Positions 16,730-26,377 of a stretch of DNA of 64,000 nucleotides are shown in pieces. This DNA comes from RUG14219 sp045538535 (lineage in GTDB: Bacteria; Cyanobacteriota; Vampirovibrionia; Gastranaerophilales; Gastranaerophilaceae): the NCBI GenBank assembly GCA_045538535.1, contig JAZSRN010000026.1, positions 35,260 through 99,259 of the forward strand, read 5' to 3'. The translations under genes and the position numbers were made by a program. The notes below the pieces were generated by a model. That model searched no databases, was not told the origin of the DNA, and was given only the letters and a program-made list of their open reading frames with translations. Numbering within the stretch: the first letter of the stretch is position 1; each line of letters starts with the position of its first letter.

Positions 16730-18346
16730 ATGCTAAAATATCAACAAACAACCAAACGTCTTACATCCGAAACTTTGCTTACTAAAATTAAACTTGCAGA
16801 TGCACTATATTCTGAACGAAAATATCCTCAAGCAATTGATATTCTACAAGAATTAGCAACAAAAATTGATAATTCATATACTTTTGACAAAAGCGAAGTA
16901 TATCGAAAACTCGGAAATAACTACTACGCACTACAAGATTTTGATAATGCAATTATTGCATACGAAAACACTCTTCTATATTACGATAATAACGCCAGTA
17001 TCTATAATATGCTAGGTTACATGTATTTTTACAAAAACAGCGATAAGTCAATTGAAAATTATCTAAAAGGCATGAGATTAGCTCCGGACTTAAAAAACTT
17101 TGTTATGCTCACTCAAGTAATGATTAAAAGCAAAAATTACAGCCAAAAAGATTTGAAAAATACTTTTGAAAAATACGTAGATAAGTTCCGTCCGACTTTA
17201 CTTGGTACAAAACAACCTTTTTCATACAACTCAAAAAACTATGACAAAAATAAAAAATTAAAAATCGGTTACCTATCATCAGATTTTTATTGTCATGCAA
17301 TGATGTCGTTCGTCTTGCCAATATTAGAAAATCACGACTTGAATAAATTTGACATTACCCTTTATTCTTGCAGCCCAAAAACGGACATGACAACACTCAG
17401 AATAAAGGAAACCGGTATAAAATTTGAAGACTGTGCGCAACTTTCTAACGCAGAATTAGCCGACAAAATTCACAATGACGGCATAGATATTTTAATTGAT
17501 TTAAGCGGTTATACTCATAACGCAATTTGGTCACTTTTATACAAACCGGCACCAATACAAATGCAATATTTAGGATTTTTAGGCACATACGGAATAAAAG
17601 AAGTTGATTATATTATTGCAGATGAATTCACAATTCCTAACGATATAGCAAAAGATTATACAGAAAAACCACTCTACATTAATTCCGGAATGAACAGATT
17701 TACATTTAACACCAAAAACCAAAAACTTCCGGATATTCCTATTTCACCTTATCTTAGAAATAAATATATTACATTTGGAAGTTTCAATTGTATGTCTAAA
17801 ATTAATCCGTATACAATATCCGTATGGGCAAAAATACTAAAGGCAGTCCCAACATCAAAACTTTTAATATACAGAACTCAAATGTTAGAACGAGATATTT
17901 TAAGACTCAAAAAACAATTTAAAGAAAACGACATTGATGAAACACGTTTGATTTTTGACAATAAGCCAACAAAAGACTCTCATTTTAACAGTTATCCAAT
18001 GTGTGATATTGCGCTTGACCCACTACCATTTAGCGGTTTGACGATTACTATTGAACAGTTACACATGGGCGTTCCTGTATTAGCACTTGCCGGCGAAACA
18101 ATTTCGGCTAAAGGTGCAGCTAGAGTTTGCAGAGCTTGCAAACTTGAGGATTTTGTTGCCGAAACTGAAGCCGAATTAATTGAAAAAGCCGCAGATTTAG
18201 CCTCAAATCCGGACAAACTCATTTGGTATCGTAACAATTTAAGAAATATTATGAAAAATTCTACACTTTGCAACGATTTTAAAACTTATACACAACAACT
18301 GGAAGAGCAATACACCCAAGCTTGGCAAACATTTTGCGCAAACTAA
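16730..18346 (+). CDS. TPR plus O-GlcNAc-transferase-like glycosyltransferase (GT41/SPINDLY type)
   Basis: 538 residues. TPR repeats cover about 20-130 (KAFALADALYSERKYPQAID-type helices, then NNYYALQDFDNAIIAYENTL). From about 180 onward is a GT41 catalytic region: KLKIGYLSSDFYCHAM, IDILIDLSGYTHNA, APIQMQYLGFLGT, FGSFNCMSKINP and a UDP-binding end LPFSGLTITIEQLHMGVPVLAL. This architecture is that of bacterial OGT/HMW1C-related enzymes that glycosylate proteins (or adhesins) in the cytoplasm. The acceptor is unknown. It is a single gene with its own strong promoter. Confidence 0.87.
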   Translation: MLKYQQTTKRLTSETLLTKIKLADALYSERKYPQAIDILQELATKIDNSYTFDKSEVYRKLGNNYYALQDFDNAIIAYENTLLYYDNNASIYNMLGYMYFYKNSDKSIENYLKGMRLAPDLKNFVMLTQVMIKSKNYSQKDLKNTFEKYVDKFRPTLLGTKQPFSYNSKNYDKNKKLKIGYLSSDFYCHAMMSFVLPILENHDLNKFDITLYSCSPKTDMTTLRIKETGIKFEDCAQLSNAELADKIHNDGIDILIDLSGYTHNAIWSLLYKPAPIQMQYLGFLGTYGIKEVDYIIADEFTIPNDIAKDYTEKPLYINSGMNRFTFNTKNQKLPDIPISPYLRNKYITFGSFNCMSKINPYTISVWAKILKAVPTSKLLIYRTQMLERDILRLKKQFKENDIDETRLIFDNKPTKDSHFNSYPMCDIALDPLPFSGLTITIEQLHMGVPVLALAGETISAKGAARVCRACKLEDFVAETEAELIEKAADLASNPDKLIWYRNNLRNIMKNSTLCNDFKTYTQQLEEQYTQAWQTFCAN

Positions 18347-18373
18347 CAGAACAACTTTGGCCAAAAACGCACA

Positions 18374-19432
18374 CTATTTGACCCAACCTCCTCCAATTAA
18401 GTGTCCGTCATTTATATCATAAAAAACACCGGCTTGCCCTCGAGTTATTGATGAAACCGGAGTATAAAATTCTATTTTGGCACTATCATCTGATAACAAT
18501 GTTACTTTAGCCTTTTCGGCTTTCATATTGTAACGGATTTTTACCATTGCATCGAAAGATTTGTCGATGAACGGATAAGTAAAATTGATATCTTCTATCA
18601 CAAGGTTTGACTTAAAATTATCTTCATTTCGCCCCAAATACACAATATTTTTATCTGAATCAATATCGACAACATAAAGAGGATACGGTGCAGCAATACC
18701 GATACCCTTACGTTGGCCAATGGTATACAAATAAGCGCCATCATGATACCCCCATCGTTTGCCGTCAACAATATCAATAAATTCGCCTTTTTTATTTCCA
18801 AACTTACCAACCAAATATTTTTTTGTAGTATTAGGCTTTTCAATAAAACAAATATCTTGACTTTCTTTTGAATCCTTAGGTGGTAAATCAAAATCAATAG
18901 CCATCTGCTTTATTTCAGATTTTTCATAATTGTATAGTGGAAAAATCGTTTTTGATAGTTGGTATTGTGTCAATCGGTTCAAAAAATACAACTGGTCTTT
19001 ATGAGAATCTTTGGCCGGATAAAGCTTATAAATTCCATTTTCGCACCGAATGTTCGCATAATGACCCGTTGCAAAAACATCAGCATTTAATTCATTAACT
19101 GCAAAATCGAGTATTTCCCCCCATTTTATAAATTCATTACATTTAATGCAAGGATTTGGAGTTTTGCCACAACTATAGGCATTTTCAAAATAATCAACAA
19201 CCCGTTCTGAAAAAGTTTTTGAGACATCCAGAACATAATGTTCTATGCCTAATTTATCCGCAACCTTCTTAGCGTTTTGACAAACTTGATTTGCACAAGC
19301 TGAATTAATCATTTTGCCGGTTAAACCAATAACGTTGTAACCATCTTGCAACAACAGCTTTGCACAAACGGAACTGTCAACACCACCACTTAGGGCAACT
19401 ACAGCATTTTTTTTATTATTTACATTACTCAT
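18374..19432 (-). CDS. mnmA: tRNA-specific 2-thiouridylase MnmA
   Basis: 352 residues. It has the PP-loop ALSGGVDSSVCAK, NPCIKCNEFIKWG (catalytic cysteine region), QLYFLNRLTQYQLSK, ESQDICFIE (second active cysteine), and GQRKGIGIA. It inserts sulfur at C2 of wobble uridine 34 in tRNA-Lys, -Glu and -Gln. The start lies 18 nt after the end of the alpha-mannosidase gene on the same strand. A TAAAAT hexamer (19439-19444) sits 6 nt before the ATG with no Shine-Dalgarno, so a separate leaderless transcript is possible. The 4-of-6 -35 match (TCCACA) is weak. Confidence 0.95.
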   Translation of the reverse strand: MSNVNNKKNAVVALSGGVDSSVCAKLLLQDGYNVIGLTGKMINSACANQVCQNAKKVADKLGIEHYVLDVSKTFSERVVDYFENAYSCGKTPNPCIKCNEFIKWGEILDFAVNELNADVFATGHYANIRCENGIYKLYPAKDSHKDQLYFLNRLTQYQLSKTIFPLYNYEKSEIKQMAIDFDLPPKDSKESQDICFIEKPNTTKKYLVGKFGNKKGEFIDIVDGKRWGYHDGAYLYTIGQRKGIGIAAPYPLYVVDIDSDKNIVYLGRNEDNFKSNLVIEDINFTYPFIDKSFDAMVKIRYNMKAEKAKVTLLSDDSAKIEFYTPVSSITRGQAGVFYDINDGHLIGGGWVK

Positions 19433-19450
19433 AAATTCATTTTATCACAA

Positions 19451-21472
19451 TTAAACCAATTGTGGATAAATCTCTTCTATTACCTTTTTAAAATCATCTT
19501 TATCGCAAATTGTAATAGAAAATTCCACCGTATTTTTACCCAATAATTGTGCATCTTTGAGTGGAAGCGGCGGACCGGCCGGAGTAGTCCTTGCAGGATT
19601 TTTCGGGTTTGAAATCACACCACAACTGCGTAAAATGGTAATTCCTAAAGTATTTCCTTTTACTTCGTATTCCGTAAGCCCTTTTGTGACTATACCGAAA
19701 CCATTTGCCCAAACAAAACGCTGCATTGGCGCAAAATTTGTTTTTGCTTCTTGACCTTTTTGTTTTGGTAAAGCATTTCTTATATCATAATTAGGATTAA
19801 ATTTACGTTGGATTAATTCCCCCATATCTTCTGAATATGTTTCTTTGATAACTTCGGGCAACTCAAATTTTACTTGCCATAACTTATTTTTGCATTTATT
19901 ATCCCAAGTTATTCTAAAATTCAACATTTTGGAATTGTTATTCAAGTAAACTTCGACATCAAAAAAGCTTGTTTTGATAAGTATCCCACAACGTAATGGG
20001 CCGTTCATGATTAATTTTGTAGAAAGTATTTGTGCAACTTCTTCTTTTTTAGTAATATCCGGCGCAAAATTATAAGCATCACCTACATCATCGCAACGTG
20101 TAAATTTTATGAAATTATGCCAATTAACAGTACTTGTTTTCATCCCCAATTCGTTATTTTTCACAAAAAACAACAGATGATAATTTGCCAAGCCATAAGC
20201 AGTAGCCTTTAAAACATCCATTGATTTTATAGTTTTGTGGATTTGGGTATACATATCACCGTAATCTTCAGTAACCGGAATTCTTTGAGTATCTATTAAC
20301 AAGTTTTTATCAAAACCTTTTGAATGCAAAACAACTTGAGACTCTTTATATTTCTTTGAGTCCTCAAATTCCTCAATAGCACAAGATAATCTAAAATCAC
20401 AACCTTCAAATTTCAACTCTTCGATTATTGTTTGTGCAATTTGAATAACCTTTTTATACTTTACAATATTTTCGGCGTGAACATCATCAATTGAACACCC
20501 ACAAATGCCGTCATGGGCAAGATTTTGAAGCAATAATTTGTAAGCATACTCTACTACTTGCACATATTTTGAACCATTTTTTTTCTGAAAGTCATCTGCC
20601 AATTGCAACAAATACGATGCTTTATTAAAATATTGTTTGATATCTCTGCGCGCAGAATAACAACCCGACAAAATAAAAGTGTTAGAGTTATCACGTAATT
20701 CATTATCAAATCGTTCACTAAATCGACCTTTTACCGCTTTAAAATAATCAAAAGGCGAACCCAAAACTATTTCGTATTCACTTAATCCTTTATTCACATT
20801 TTCGACTTGGATTTTTAAATCTCTTGGAACACCTAAATGATCTGCCCCAATCGGAAGCAACAAAACATTACCGGATTTTTCTGCTATCAAATCCAATTCT
20901 TTTGTTATAAGCTTTGCTTTTTCTTGAATACTTTTTGAACTCGAAAAAATATCCATAAAATAACCTCGAATCATATTGACCGTATTTATTCCGTTAAAAA
21001 CGAATTCCGATGGCAAATTTTTAGGCACCCCACGCCAGAGCATGCACTTATCAATGCCAAATGAACGCAATATTGGAATCGTATTTTTGCTATGTCCAAA
21101 TGTATCGGCAAAATAGGCAACGAAATCCTTACAACCAAAATCTTTTGCAATCTTTAAACCTATTTCAAGATTTTTTTTGAAACAAACTTCATCACACAAA
21201 AATTCATCAACAAGAGTATAAAATGGCCCAATAAATAATCGTTTTTCTTTAACTAAATCGCGAACAAGTTTTTCCTTCTCCGGCCTCAATTCCAAATAAT
21301 CAAGCAATGCACCAACTTGGCCATCAAAATAAAATGATGGAATATCACCATTTTCTAACATACTTAAAACATTATCAAAAACGCGCAACAACCTTAGTCT
21401 AAAGATTTCAAATTCTCTATACCATTCTCTATCCCAATGTGTATGTACGTATGCAATAACTTTCTTTCTCAT
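19451..21472 (-). CDS. Glycoside hydrolase family 38 alpha-mannosidase
   Basis: 673 residues, shorter than the usual 850 to 1000. The N-terminal catalytic barrel is intact: HTHWDREWY (H10, H12, D14) for zinc, AYFADTFGHS with nucleophile D123, and HDGICGCSIDDVH as the later metal-binding histidine region. A helical bundle and beta-sandwich follow, and the C-terminal beta domain seems reduced. It removes alpha-mannose, probably from host or dietary glycans. There is no signal peptide, so it acts in the cytoplasm on imported oligosaccharide. No Shine-Dalgarno is clear. It could also be an MngB-like mannosylglycerate hydrolase; I cannot decide. Confidence 0.9.
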   Translation of the reverse strand: MRKKVIAYVHTHWDREWYREFEIFRLRLLRVFDNVLSMLENGDIPSFYFDGQVGALLDYLELRPEKEKLVRDLVKEKRLFIGPFYTLVDEFLCDEVCFKKNLEIGLKIAKDFGCKDFVAYFADTFGHSKNTIPILRSFGIDKCMLWRGVPKNLPSEFVFNGINTVNMIRGYFMDIFSSSKSIQEKAKLITKELDLIAEKSGNVLLLPIGADHLGVPRDLKIQVENVNKGLSEYEIVLGSPFDYFKAVKGRFSERFDNELRDNSNTFILSGCYSARRDIKQYFNKASYLLQLADDFQKKNGSKYVQVVEYAYKLLLQNLAHDGICGCSIDDVHAENIVKYKKVIQIAQTIIEELKFEGCDFRLSCAIEEFEDSKKYKESQVVLHSKGFDKNLLIDTQRIPVTEDYGDMYTQIHKTIKSMDVLKATAYGLANYHLLFFVKNNELGMKTSTVNWHNFIKFTRCDDVGDAYNFAPDITKKEEVAQILSTKLIMNGPLRCGILIKTSFFDVEVYLNNNSKMLNFRITWDNKCKNKLWQVKFELPEVIKETYSEDMGELIQRKFNPNYDIRNALPKQKGQEAKTNFAPMQRFVWANGFGIVTKGLTEYEVKGNTLGITILRSCGVISNPKNPARTTPAGPPLPLKDAQLLGKNTVEFSITICDKDDFKKVIEEIYPQLV

Positions 21473-21587
21473 AGATTTTAATTTACCACTTTTTTATTAA
21501 ATGGGCAATAACTAATAATAAAATACCCAACTGTCGGATGAAAATAACATTTTAAAACCTAAGATATTCATAAAAAGAGGATTTATT

Positions 21588-22163
21588 ATGATTAAACTAT
21601 TTACAATTTTATCTATTTTAATGTTTTGCAACATATCATTTGCGCACGAAATTAATATCGCGGACAGAACTTTACCTCGAGATATTCGAAGATTAGAAGA
21701 CACATTTTTTAATCAACAATTTAAAGATGAACCTCAAAACGAACGACTTGAAAGACTTGAATACCGAGCATTCGGAGCACTACAGAACGGAACGGATGAA
21801 GAAAGGGTTAAAAAATTAAAAAGTGCAGCACTTAATTATCGTTCACTAAGAAATGTTGAACTGGAAAATGAAATATATCCAGCAATGCAACCGTCTTTCA
21901 CAACACGAAACGGTTGGAAAGGTGTTTTTGGCAGCCTTGGCAACTACTTTAACGGTATACCTACGGGGATGACCCCTCAAATTTACTATCCGCCTAATCA
22001 CATTTACCCAAACAGTTACTACAGAACAACAGATATATTTTCAAACCCAGGCCCTTCAATATACGGAAACGGTTTTAATCAATATTTCAGAAATAATCGC
22101 GGCGAATGGAGATATGACAATAGAAATATGGGCGGCAGAACCGGCATAACTATTTTGAAATAA
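21588..22163 (+). CDS. Exported protein of unknown function with LE-x3-F repeats
   Basis: 191 residues. A signal peptide (MIKLFTILSILMFCNISFA) with cleavage after FA at about 19 is clear. The mature N-terminus has two related helical units: RRLEDTFFNQQFKDEP and ERLERLEYRAFGAL, a pattern I associate with exported proteins of cyanobacteria and their relatives. The C-terminal half is rich in Asn, Tyr, Gly and Pro (low complexity, for example YYPPNHIYPNSYYRT) and probably unstructured. AGAGG lies at 7 nt spacing before the ATG. It stands just upstream of the flagellar genes, but no functional link is shown. Confidence 0.75.
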   Translation: MIKLFTILSILMFCNISFAHEINIADRTLPRDIRRLEDTFFNQQFKDEPQNERLERLEYRAFGALQNGTDEERVKKLKSAALNYRSLRNVELENEIYPAMQPSFTTRNGWKGVFGSLGNYFNGIPTGMTPQIYYPPNHIYPNSYYRTTDIFSNPGPSIYGNGFNQYFRNNRGEWRYDNRNMGGRTGITILK

Positions 22164-22266
22164 ATTGACTTTTTAAAATTCGACATTAATACAATATCAT
22201 ACATTTAGATGTTTATTATTCGGTTTAAATAACAGATAATTAAGCATAAGAAAGTGTAGATAGGTA

Positions 22267-22761
22267 ATGCCTTTTCGCTATAGATTACAAAAAATTCTCG
22301 ATTTCAGAATTCGTAAAAAAGAAGAACAATTGATGATTGTTCAAAAAGCGCAACAAAAATTATACGAAGCCGAAGAGAGAAAACGAAAAAACGAAGAAGA
22401 GATTACCCAAACAAAACAAAATATGCGCAGAGCAGATCCGATGATGTTCGAAGCATACGACAAGTTTCTTCAACATCTTTGGAAAAAAGCTGAAATTCTT
22501 GAGCAAGAACGTCAAGAAGCAGAGATTGAGTTAAATATTGAACTAAAAAAACTCACTCAATGCGAACAAGCCGTAAAAGTTCTGGAAAAACACAAAGAAA
22601 AAAACAAAGAAGCCTACATTGCAGAAGAAAAAGCTGCGGAGTTAAAGAGTTTTTCAGAACTCGGTGTTACAAGATTTTTCAAACAAACTCAAGAAAAAGC
22701 CGAAGAAGAAGACGCAGATATACTTAAACAACTGGAATTGATTGACAAGTTGGAGGGTTAA
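22267..22761 (+). CDS. fliJ: Flagellar export chaperone FliJ-like coiled-coil protein
   Basis: 164 residues, almost entirely charged coiled coil. The start MPFRYRLQKILDFRIRKKEEQ is the typical FliJ N-terminus (F-R-L-x-x-L-L/I-x-x-R-x-x-x-E). FliJ helps the export ATPase FliI and recycles chaperones at the flagellar type III gate. It is followed after 6 nt by the FliK-like gene and then the hook protein, an order seen in flagellar operons, which supports the call. Sequence alone would only say coiled coil. No fliI or fliH is in the window. Confidence 0.72.
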   Translation: MPFRYRLQKILDFRIRKKEEQLMIVQKAQQKLYEAEERKRKNEEEITQTKQNMRRADPMMFEAYDKFLQHLWKKAEILEQERQEAEIELNIELKKLTQCEQAVKVLEKHKEKNKEAYIAEEKAAELKSFSELGVTRFFKQTQEKAEEEDADILKQLELIDKLEG

Positions 22762-22767
22762 TACAAA

Positions 22768-23598
22768 ATGAATATAGATACAAGCACAAGTGCAACGGTT
22801 TCAACAAACACACAAGTAAATTCAAATTCATCAACACAAAACAACCCAAAAGCAAACGAGAAAGCCTTTTCTGAAGAATTAGAAAAAGCCTCGGAAACAA
22901 AAGAAATTGCCGAACAACAAGAAGTTCAAGCAGAAGAAAGCAATTCTACCAATATGGATAATGAAACTGAGCATAATGAACAACAAAGTTCGCAACATCA
23001 AACTCAAAATTTCATTGGGAATTTACAAAACTCGGAAAATAAAATTGAACAATTATCCATTAGCAAAACCGATATATTAACCCAAAATATTCAAGCTTTG
23101 GTTAATACAAAAGCACAAATTGAGACGCAAACATTAAAAAATACTGTTCCGACAAATCTTGATTATCAAACTGTCGAAATGAGTGATGATGATGCATTAT
23201 TTTTTGCAAATCTTGTTGAGAACACAGATATGACAATGAAAACAATTGCATCACAAATACAAAACGAAATAACAACAAATGTCCAAGGAATAGAACAAAA
23301 AGCGAAAGTATCCGCAACGTTAATGAACTTGATAAGTGACGGGATGAAAACAAACCAACCGTTTAGAATCGATTTTGACAAAGACATATCCGTTATATTA
23401 CGCATAGATAAAGACGGTAGCGTAAGTGCAAACTTTATTCCGGGCGACAAAGCCGTTGAGCAATATTTACGCAATAATATAGGATTTTTAAAACAAAGAT
23501 TTGACGAAGAAAACTTGGCATATAAAGACCTATCATACAGTCAATCAAAAAATCAAAATCGCGAACGTAATCAAAAACAAAACAAGGAGAATAAATAA
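22768..23598 (+). CDS. fliK: Flagellar hook-length control protein FliK-like
   Basis: 276 residues. The N-terminal 110 residues are Ser/Thr/Asn/Gln/Glu-rich low complexity, the middle is helical, and the C-terminal part (about 192-255) shows the FliK fold pattern: RIDFDKDISVILRIDKDG, then ANFIPGDKAVEQYLRNNI, LKQRFDEENLAYKDL. FliK measures hook length and triggers the switch to filament export. It overlaps the hook-protein gene by one base (TAATG), so the two are translationally coupled. The C-terminal match is by pattern; the Gln/Asn-rich linker is typical. Confidence 0.72.
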   Translation: MNIDTSTSATVSTNTQVNSNSSTQNNPKANEKAFSEELEKASETKEIAEQQEVQAEESNSTNMDNETEHNEQQSSQHQTQNFIGNLQNSENKIEQLSISKTDILTQNIQALVNTKAQIETQTLKNTVPTNLDYQTVEMSDDDALFFANLVENTDMTMKTIASQIQNEITTNVQGIEQKAKVSATLMNLISDGMKTNQPFRIDFDKDISVILRIDKDGSVSANFIPGDKAVEQYLRNNIGFLKQRFDEENLAYKDLSYSQSKNQNRERNQKQNKENK

Positions 23599-24434
23599 TG
23601 AATGATGTATTTATTACCGCACTAAATACGCAAAAAGCAACCAAAAACTGGATGGATGTTATTGCGCATAACATGACTAACGTTTATACACCCGGTTTCA
23701 GAGAAAAGCAAGTAAATTTCAAAACTTTTCTTGGCGGTGCTATTGCAGACGATTACGAAAAAAAACTTGGTCAAGGTAAATCAACACCCGGGACTTCCAA
23801 TTCAAACCTATTTTTAGAAGGTAAAGGATTTTTCTTGACAAAAAGACCGGACGGTAAAAGCATTTATACTCGTTTAGGTGATTTCATTTTTGATAGTGAA
23901 GGTGTTTACAAAGATAAAAACGGAAACACTGTTCAAGGCTATATTTTAAACGATAAAGGCGAAATTATGCAAGGGACAAAAGCTATTTCGGCCGATTTGT
24001 ATCAAGAAACCGCGATGAAAGGGGGCGCTCTTGATATTCCAACAACAAATATTAAATTATGGATTGACCCAAACAACGGCAAATTTTTAGGCAAATATGA
24101 TGATTATGAAATAAAAGGCGACGGAACAATTTACGGTAAAGCGGATGGCGGCAAAAAAGTTGTACCTTTGTATAGGATTACAACACGAAACTTCCACAAT
24201 GCTGCCGCATTATACGAAATTAAAGACGGACAATTTATAGAAACCGCAGAATCCGGCAAACCGGTTTTGGGTTGCGGAGAAATTCGCTCCGGTCTTTTAG
24301 AACTTTCTAACGCAGACTTTAAAGGTAATATATCCTATTTTCAAATGGCAAAATTGCAATTAGAAGTTACAAACAAACTTATCTCAACAAACAAAGAACT
24401 GTTGCAAAACGCAATGCAATTGGTAGGTTCATAA
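23598..24434 (+). CDS. Flagellar hook/basal-body rod protein (FlgE/FlgF/FlgG family)
   Basis: 278 residues. The N-terminus carries the rod/hook signature helix and the ANVNTPGF-like element (here NMTNVYTPGFR at about 25-35). A C-terminal heptad helix (ISYFQMAKLQLEVTNKLISTNKELL, quoted in part: FQMAKLQLEVTNKLI) is the coiled coil common to axial flagellar proteins. At 278 residues it fits FlgF or FlgG as well as a short FlgE; its position directly after a FliK-like gene favours a hook role. AAGGAG lies at 7 nt spacing. A terminator at 24474-24506 ends the cluster. Confidence 0.83.
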   Translation: MNDVFITALNTQKATKNWMDVIAHNMTNVYTPGFREKQVNFKTFLGGAIADDYEKKLGQGKSTPGTSNSNLFLEGKGFFLTKRPDGKSIYTRLGDFIFDSEGVYKDKNGNTVQGYILNDKGEIMQGTKAISADLYQETAMKGGALDIPTTNIKLWIDPNNGKFLGKYDDYEIKGDGTIYGKADGGKKVVPLYRITTRNFHNAAALYEIKDGQFIETAESGKPVLGCGEIRSGLLELSNADFKGNISYFQMAKLQLEVTNKLISTNKELLQNAMQLVGS

Positions 24435-24473
24435 TAATACAAACTTTCATAATACAATAACTCCATTAAACAT

Positions 24474-24506
24474 AGGGGCAATTCAATGAATTGCCTCTTA
24501 TTTTTT
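24474..24506 (+). terminator. Rho-independent terminator of the flagellar cluster
   Basis: AGGGGCAATTC (24474-24484) pairs with GAATTGCCTCT (24488-24498) with one G-U pair and an AAT loop, followed by TTATTTTTT to 24506. It separates the fliJ-fliK-hook cluster from dapB. Confidence 0.8.
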
Positions 24507-24578
24507 AGTGAAAACTTCTTTACACAACAAGTCGGAATTACAATTTTGTGTTAGTATAAGAGAAATAAGGAGAATAAC

Positions 24579-25331
24579 ATGATTAAAGTAGCTGTATGCG
24601 GTGCATTAGGGAAAATGGGGCAAGAAGTTGTAAAAGCCGTACTTGCCGATAATGAAACTGAACTTGTTGCAAAGATTGATATTGTAGGAGAGGACACCTA
24701 CAAAACAATTGACGAAGCTAACAAAAATTGCGAAATTGACGTTTTAGTTGATTTTACCCAACCAAAATCAATTTATGAAAGTGCAAAATACTGTTTGAAC
24801 AACGGAATAAAAATAGTTATAGGTACAACCGGCCTTTCTGATGAGCAAATTAAGGAATTAAAAACACTTTCAGAAAAAAACAATACCGGTTGCTTAATTG
24901 CGCCAAATTTCTCAACTGGAGCTATTTTAATGATGAAATTTGCACAAGAAGCTGCAAAATTCTTTGACAATGCCGAAATTATTGAACTTCACCACAATCA
25001 GAAAAAAGATGCTCCATCAGGTACAGCAATAAAAACTGCGTTAATGATGAGCGAAGCTAAAAAAACGTTCAAGCTTGGTAATTGTCCGGAAAAAGAAACC
25101 CTAGAAGGTTCACGTGGCGGTACAAGCTATTCGGATATCCAAATTCACTCAGTCAGAATGCCGGGTTATATAGCTTCACAAGAAGTTATTTTTGGCGCAT
25201 CGGGCCAAATTTTCAAAATCAAACACGATACAATGGATCGGGCATGTTATATGGCCGGAGTTTTAATGGCCGTAAAGCACACAATGAGTAACAACGATTT
25301 TGTTTATGGCCTTGAAAACATCATGAAATAA
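24579..25331 (+). CDS. dapB: 4-hydroxy-tetrahydrodipicolinate reductase
   Basis: 250 residues. The Rossmann motif CGALGKMGQEV (8-18), VDFTQP, IGTTGLSDEQ, the catalytic EIIELHHNQKKDAPSGTA (histidine pair and K-D-x-P-S-G-T) and the C-terminal HDTMDRACYMAGV-type helix identify DapB. It reduces HTPA with NAD(P)H to tetrahydrodipicolinate in the lysine/diaminopimelate pathway needed for peptidoglycan. AAGGAG lies at 7 nt spacing before the ATG. It leads an operon with asd, 26 nt downstream. Confidence 0.97.
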   Translation: MIKVAVCGALGKMGQEVVKAVLADNETELVAKIDIVGEDTYKTIDEANKNCEIDVLVDFTQPKSIYESAKYCLNNGIKIVIGTTGLSDEQIKELKTLSEKNNTGCLIAPNFSTGAILMMKFAQEAAKFFDNAEIIELHHNQKKDAPSGTAIKTALMMSEAKKTFKLGNCPEKETLEGSRGGTSYSDIQIHSVRMPGYIASQEVIFGASGQIFKIKHDTMDRACYMAGVLMAVKHTMSNNDFVYGLENIMK

Positions 25332-25357
25332 AAACAAATAATAGGGAGAATCAATAA

Positions 25358-26377
25358 ATGAAACAAAAAGCAAATATAGCAATTTTAGGCGCAACGGGAG
25401 TTGTAGGAAGAGAAATCACAAAAATTGTTGACGAATTAAATGTAGAATATAACTCAATCAAATTTTTATCCAGCGCAAAATCTGCAGGTACAAAAATTAA
25501 ATTTCAAGACAAGGAGTACATTGTAGAAGAAGCAACACCGGAAAGTTTTGACGGAGTAAACATTGTGCTTGCATCTGCAGGCGGCTCTACATCACAAAAA
25601 TTTGCACCTGAAATCGTTAAACGTGGAGGGGTTTTGATTGACAACTCTTCTGCTTTCAGAATGGAAAAAGACGTACCGCTTGTTATAGCATACGTGAATG
25701 ATGAAGATCTAAAACTGCACAAAGGGATAATTGCAAACCCGAATTGTTCAACATCACAACTTATGCTTGTTTTAAAACCACTTCACGAAAAAGCAAAAAT
25801 CAAAAGACTTATTGTTTCAACGTATCAAGCCGTTTCAGGTGCCGGACTTGCAGCAATAAACGAACTTAAAGAAGATACAAAAGCTAATTTAGCCGGCGAA
25901 AACTTTGAGAATAAAGTATTCAAAAAGCCTATTTCGTTTAATGTTATCCCTCAAATTGATGTATTTTGCGAAAATGGCTATACAAAAGAAGAAATGAAAG
26001 TTGTAAAAGAAACGAAAAAAATCCTTCATCTTCCGGAAGAATTGCCTATCTCTTGTACTGCCGCAAGAGTACCGGTATTTAACGGACATAGCGAAGCTGT
26101 GGATATCGAATTTGAAGAAAACATTACTCCGGAAGAAGTCCGAAATATTTTACAAAATTCTTTCGGCGTTAAAGTTATCGACGACCCTGAAAATTTCGAA
26201 TATCCTACCACTCGAGACGCAAGTGGAGTTGACCCAGTATTCGTTGGAAGAATAAGAAAAAATTTAGCTTTCGAAAACGGTATTTCTCTATGGTGCGTAG
26301 CTGATAATATCAGAATAGGCGCAGCTTTAAATACTGTACGTATTTGCAAAAAAGTTATTGAAATGGAGTTATATTAA
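25358..26377 (+). CDS. asd: Aspartate-semialdehyde dehydrogenase
   Basis: 339 residues. NADP-binding ILGATGVVGREI (7-18), the active cysteine in IIANPNCSTSQL, the substrate-binding YQAVSGAGLAA and the catalytic histidine region AARVPVFNGHSEAV are all present. It makes aspartate semialdehyde for lysine/DAP, threonine and methionine. It lies 26 nt after dapB, with GGGAG before the start, and its stop overlaps the start of the next small gene (TAATG). Confidence 0.97.
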   Translation: MKQKANIAILGATGVVGREITKIVDELNVEYNSIKFLSSAKSAGTKIKFQDKEYIVEEATPESFDGVNIVLASAGGSTSQKFAPEIVKRGGVLIDNSSAFRMEKDVPLVIAYVNDEDLKLHKGIIANPNCSTSQLMLVLKPLHEKAKIKRLIVSTYQAVSGAGLAAINELKEDTKANLAGENFENKVFKKPISFNVIPQIDVFCENGYTKEEMKVVKETKKILHLPEELPISCTAARVPVFNGHSEAVDIEFEENITPEEVRNILQNSFGVKVIDDPENFEYPTTRDASGVDPVFVGRIRKNLAFENGISLWCVADNIRIGAALNTVRICKKVIEMELY

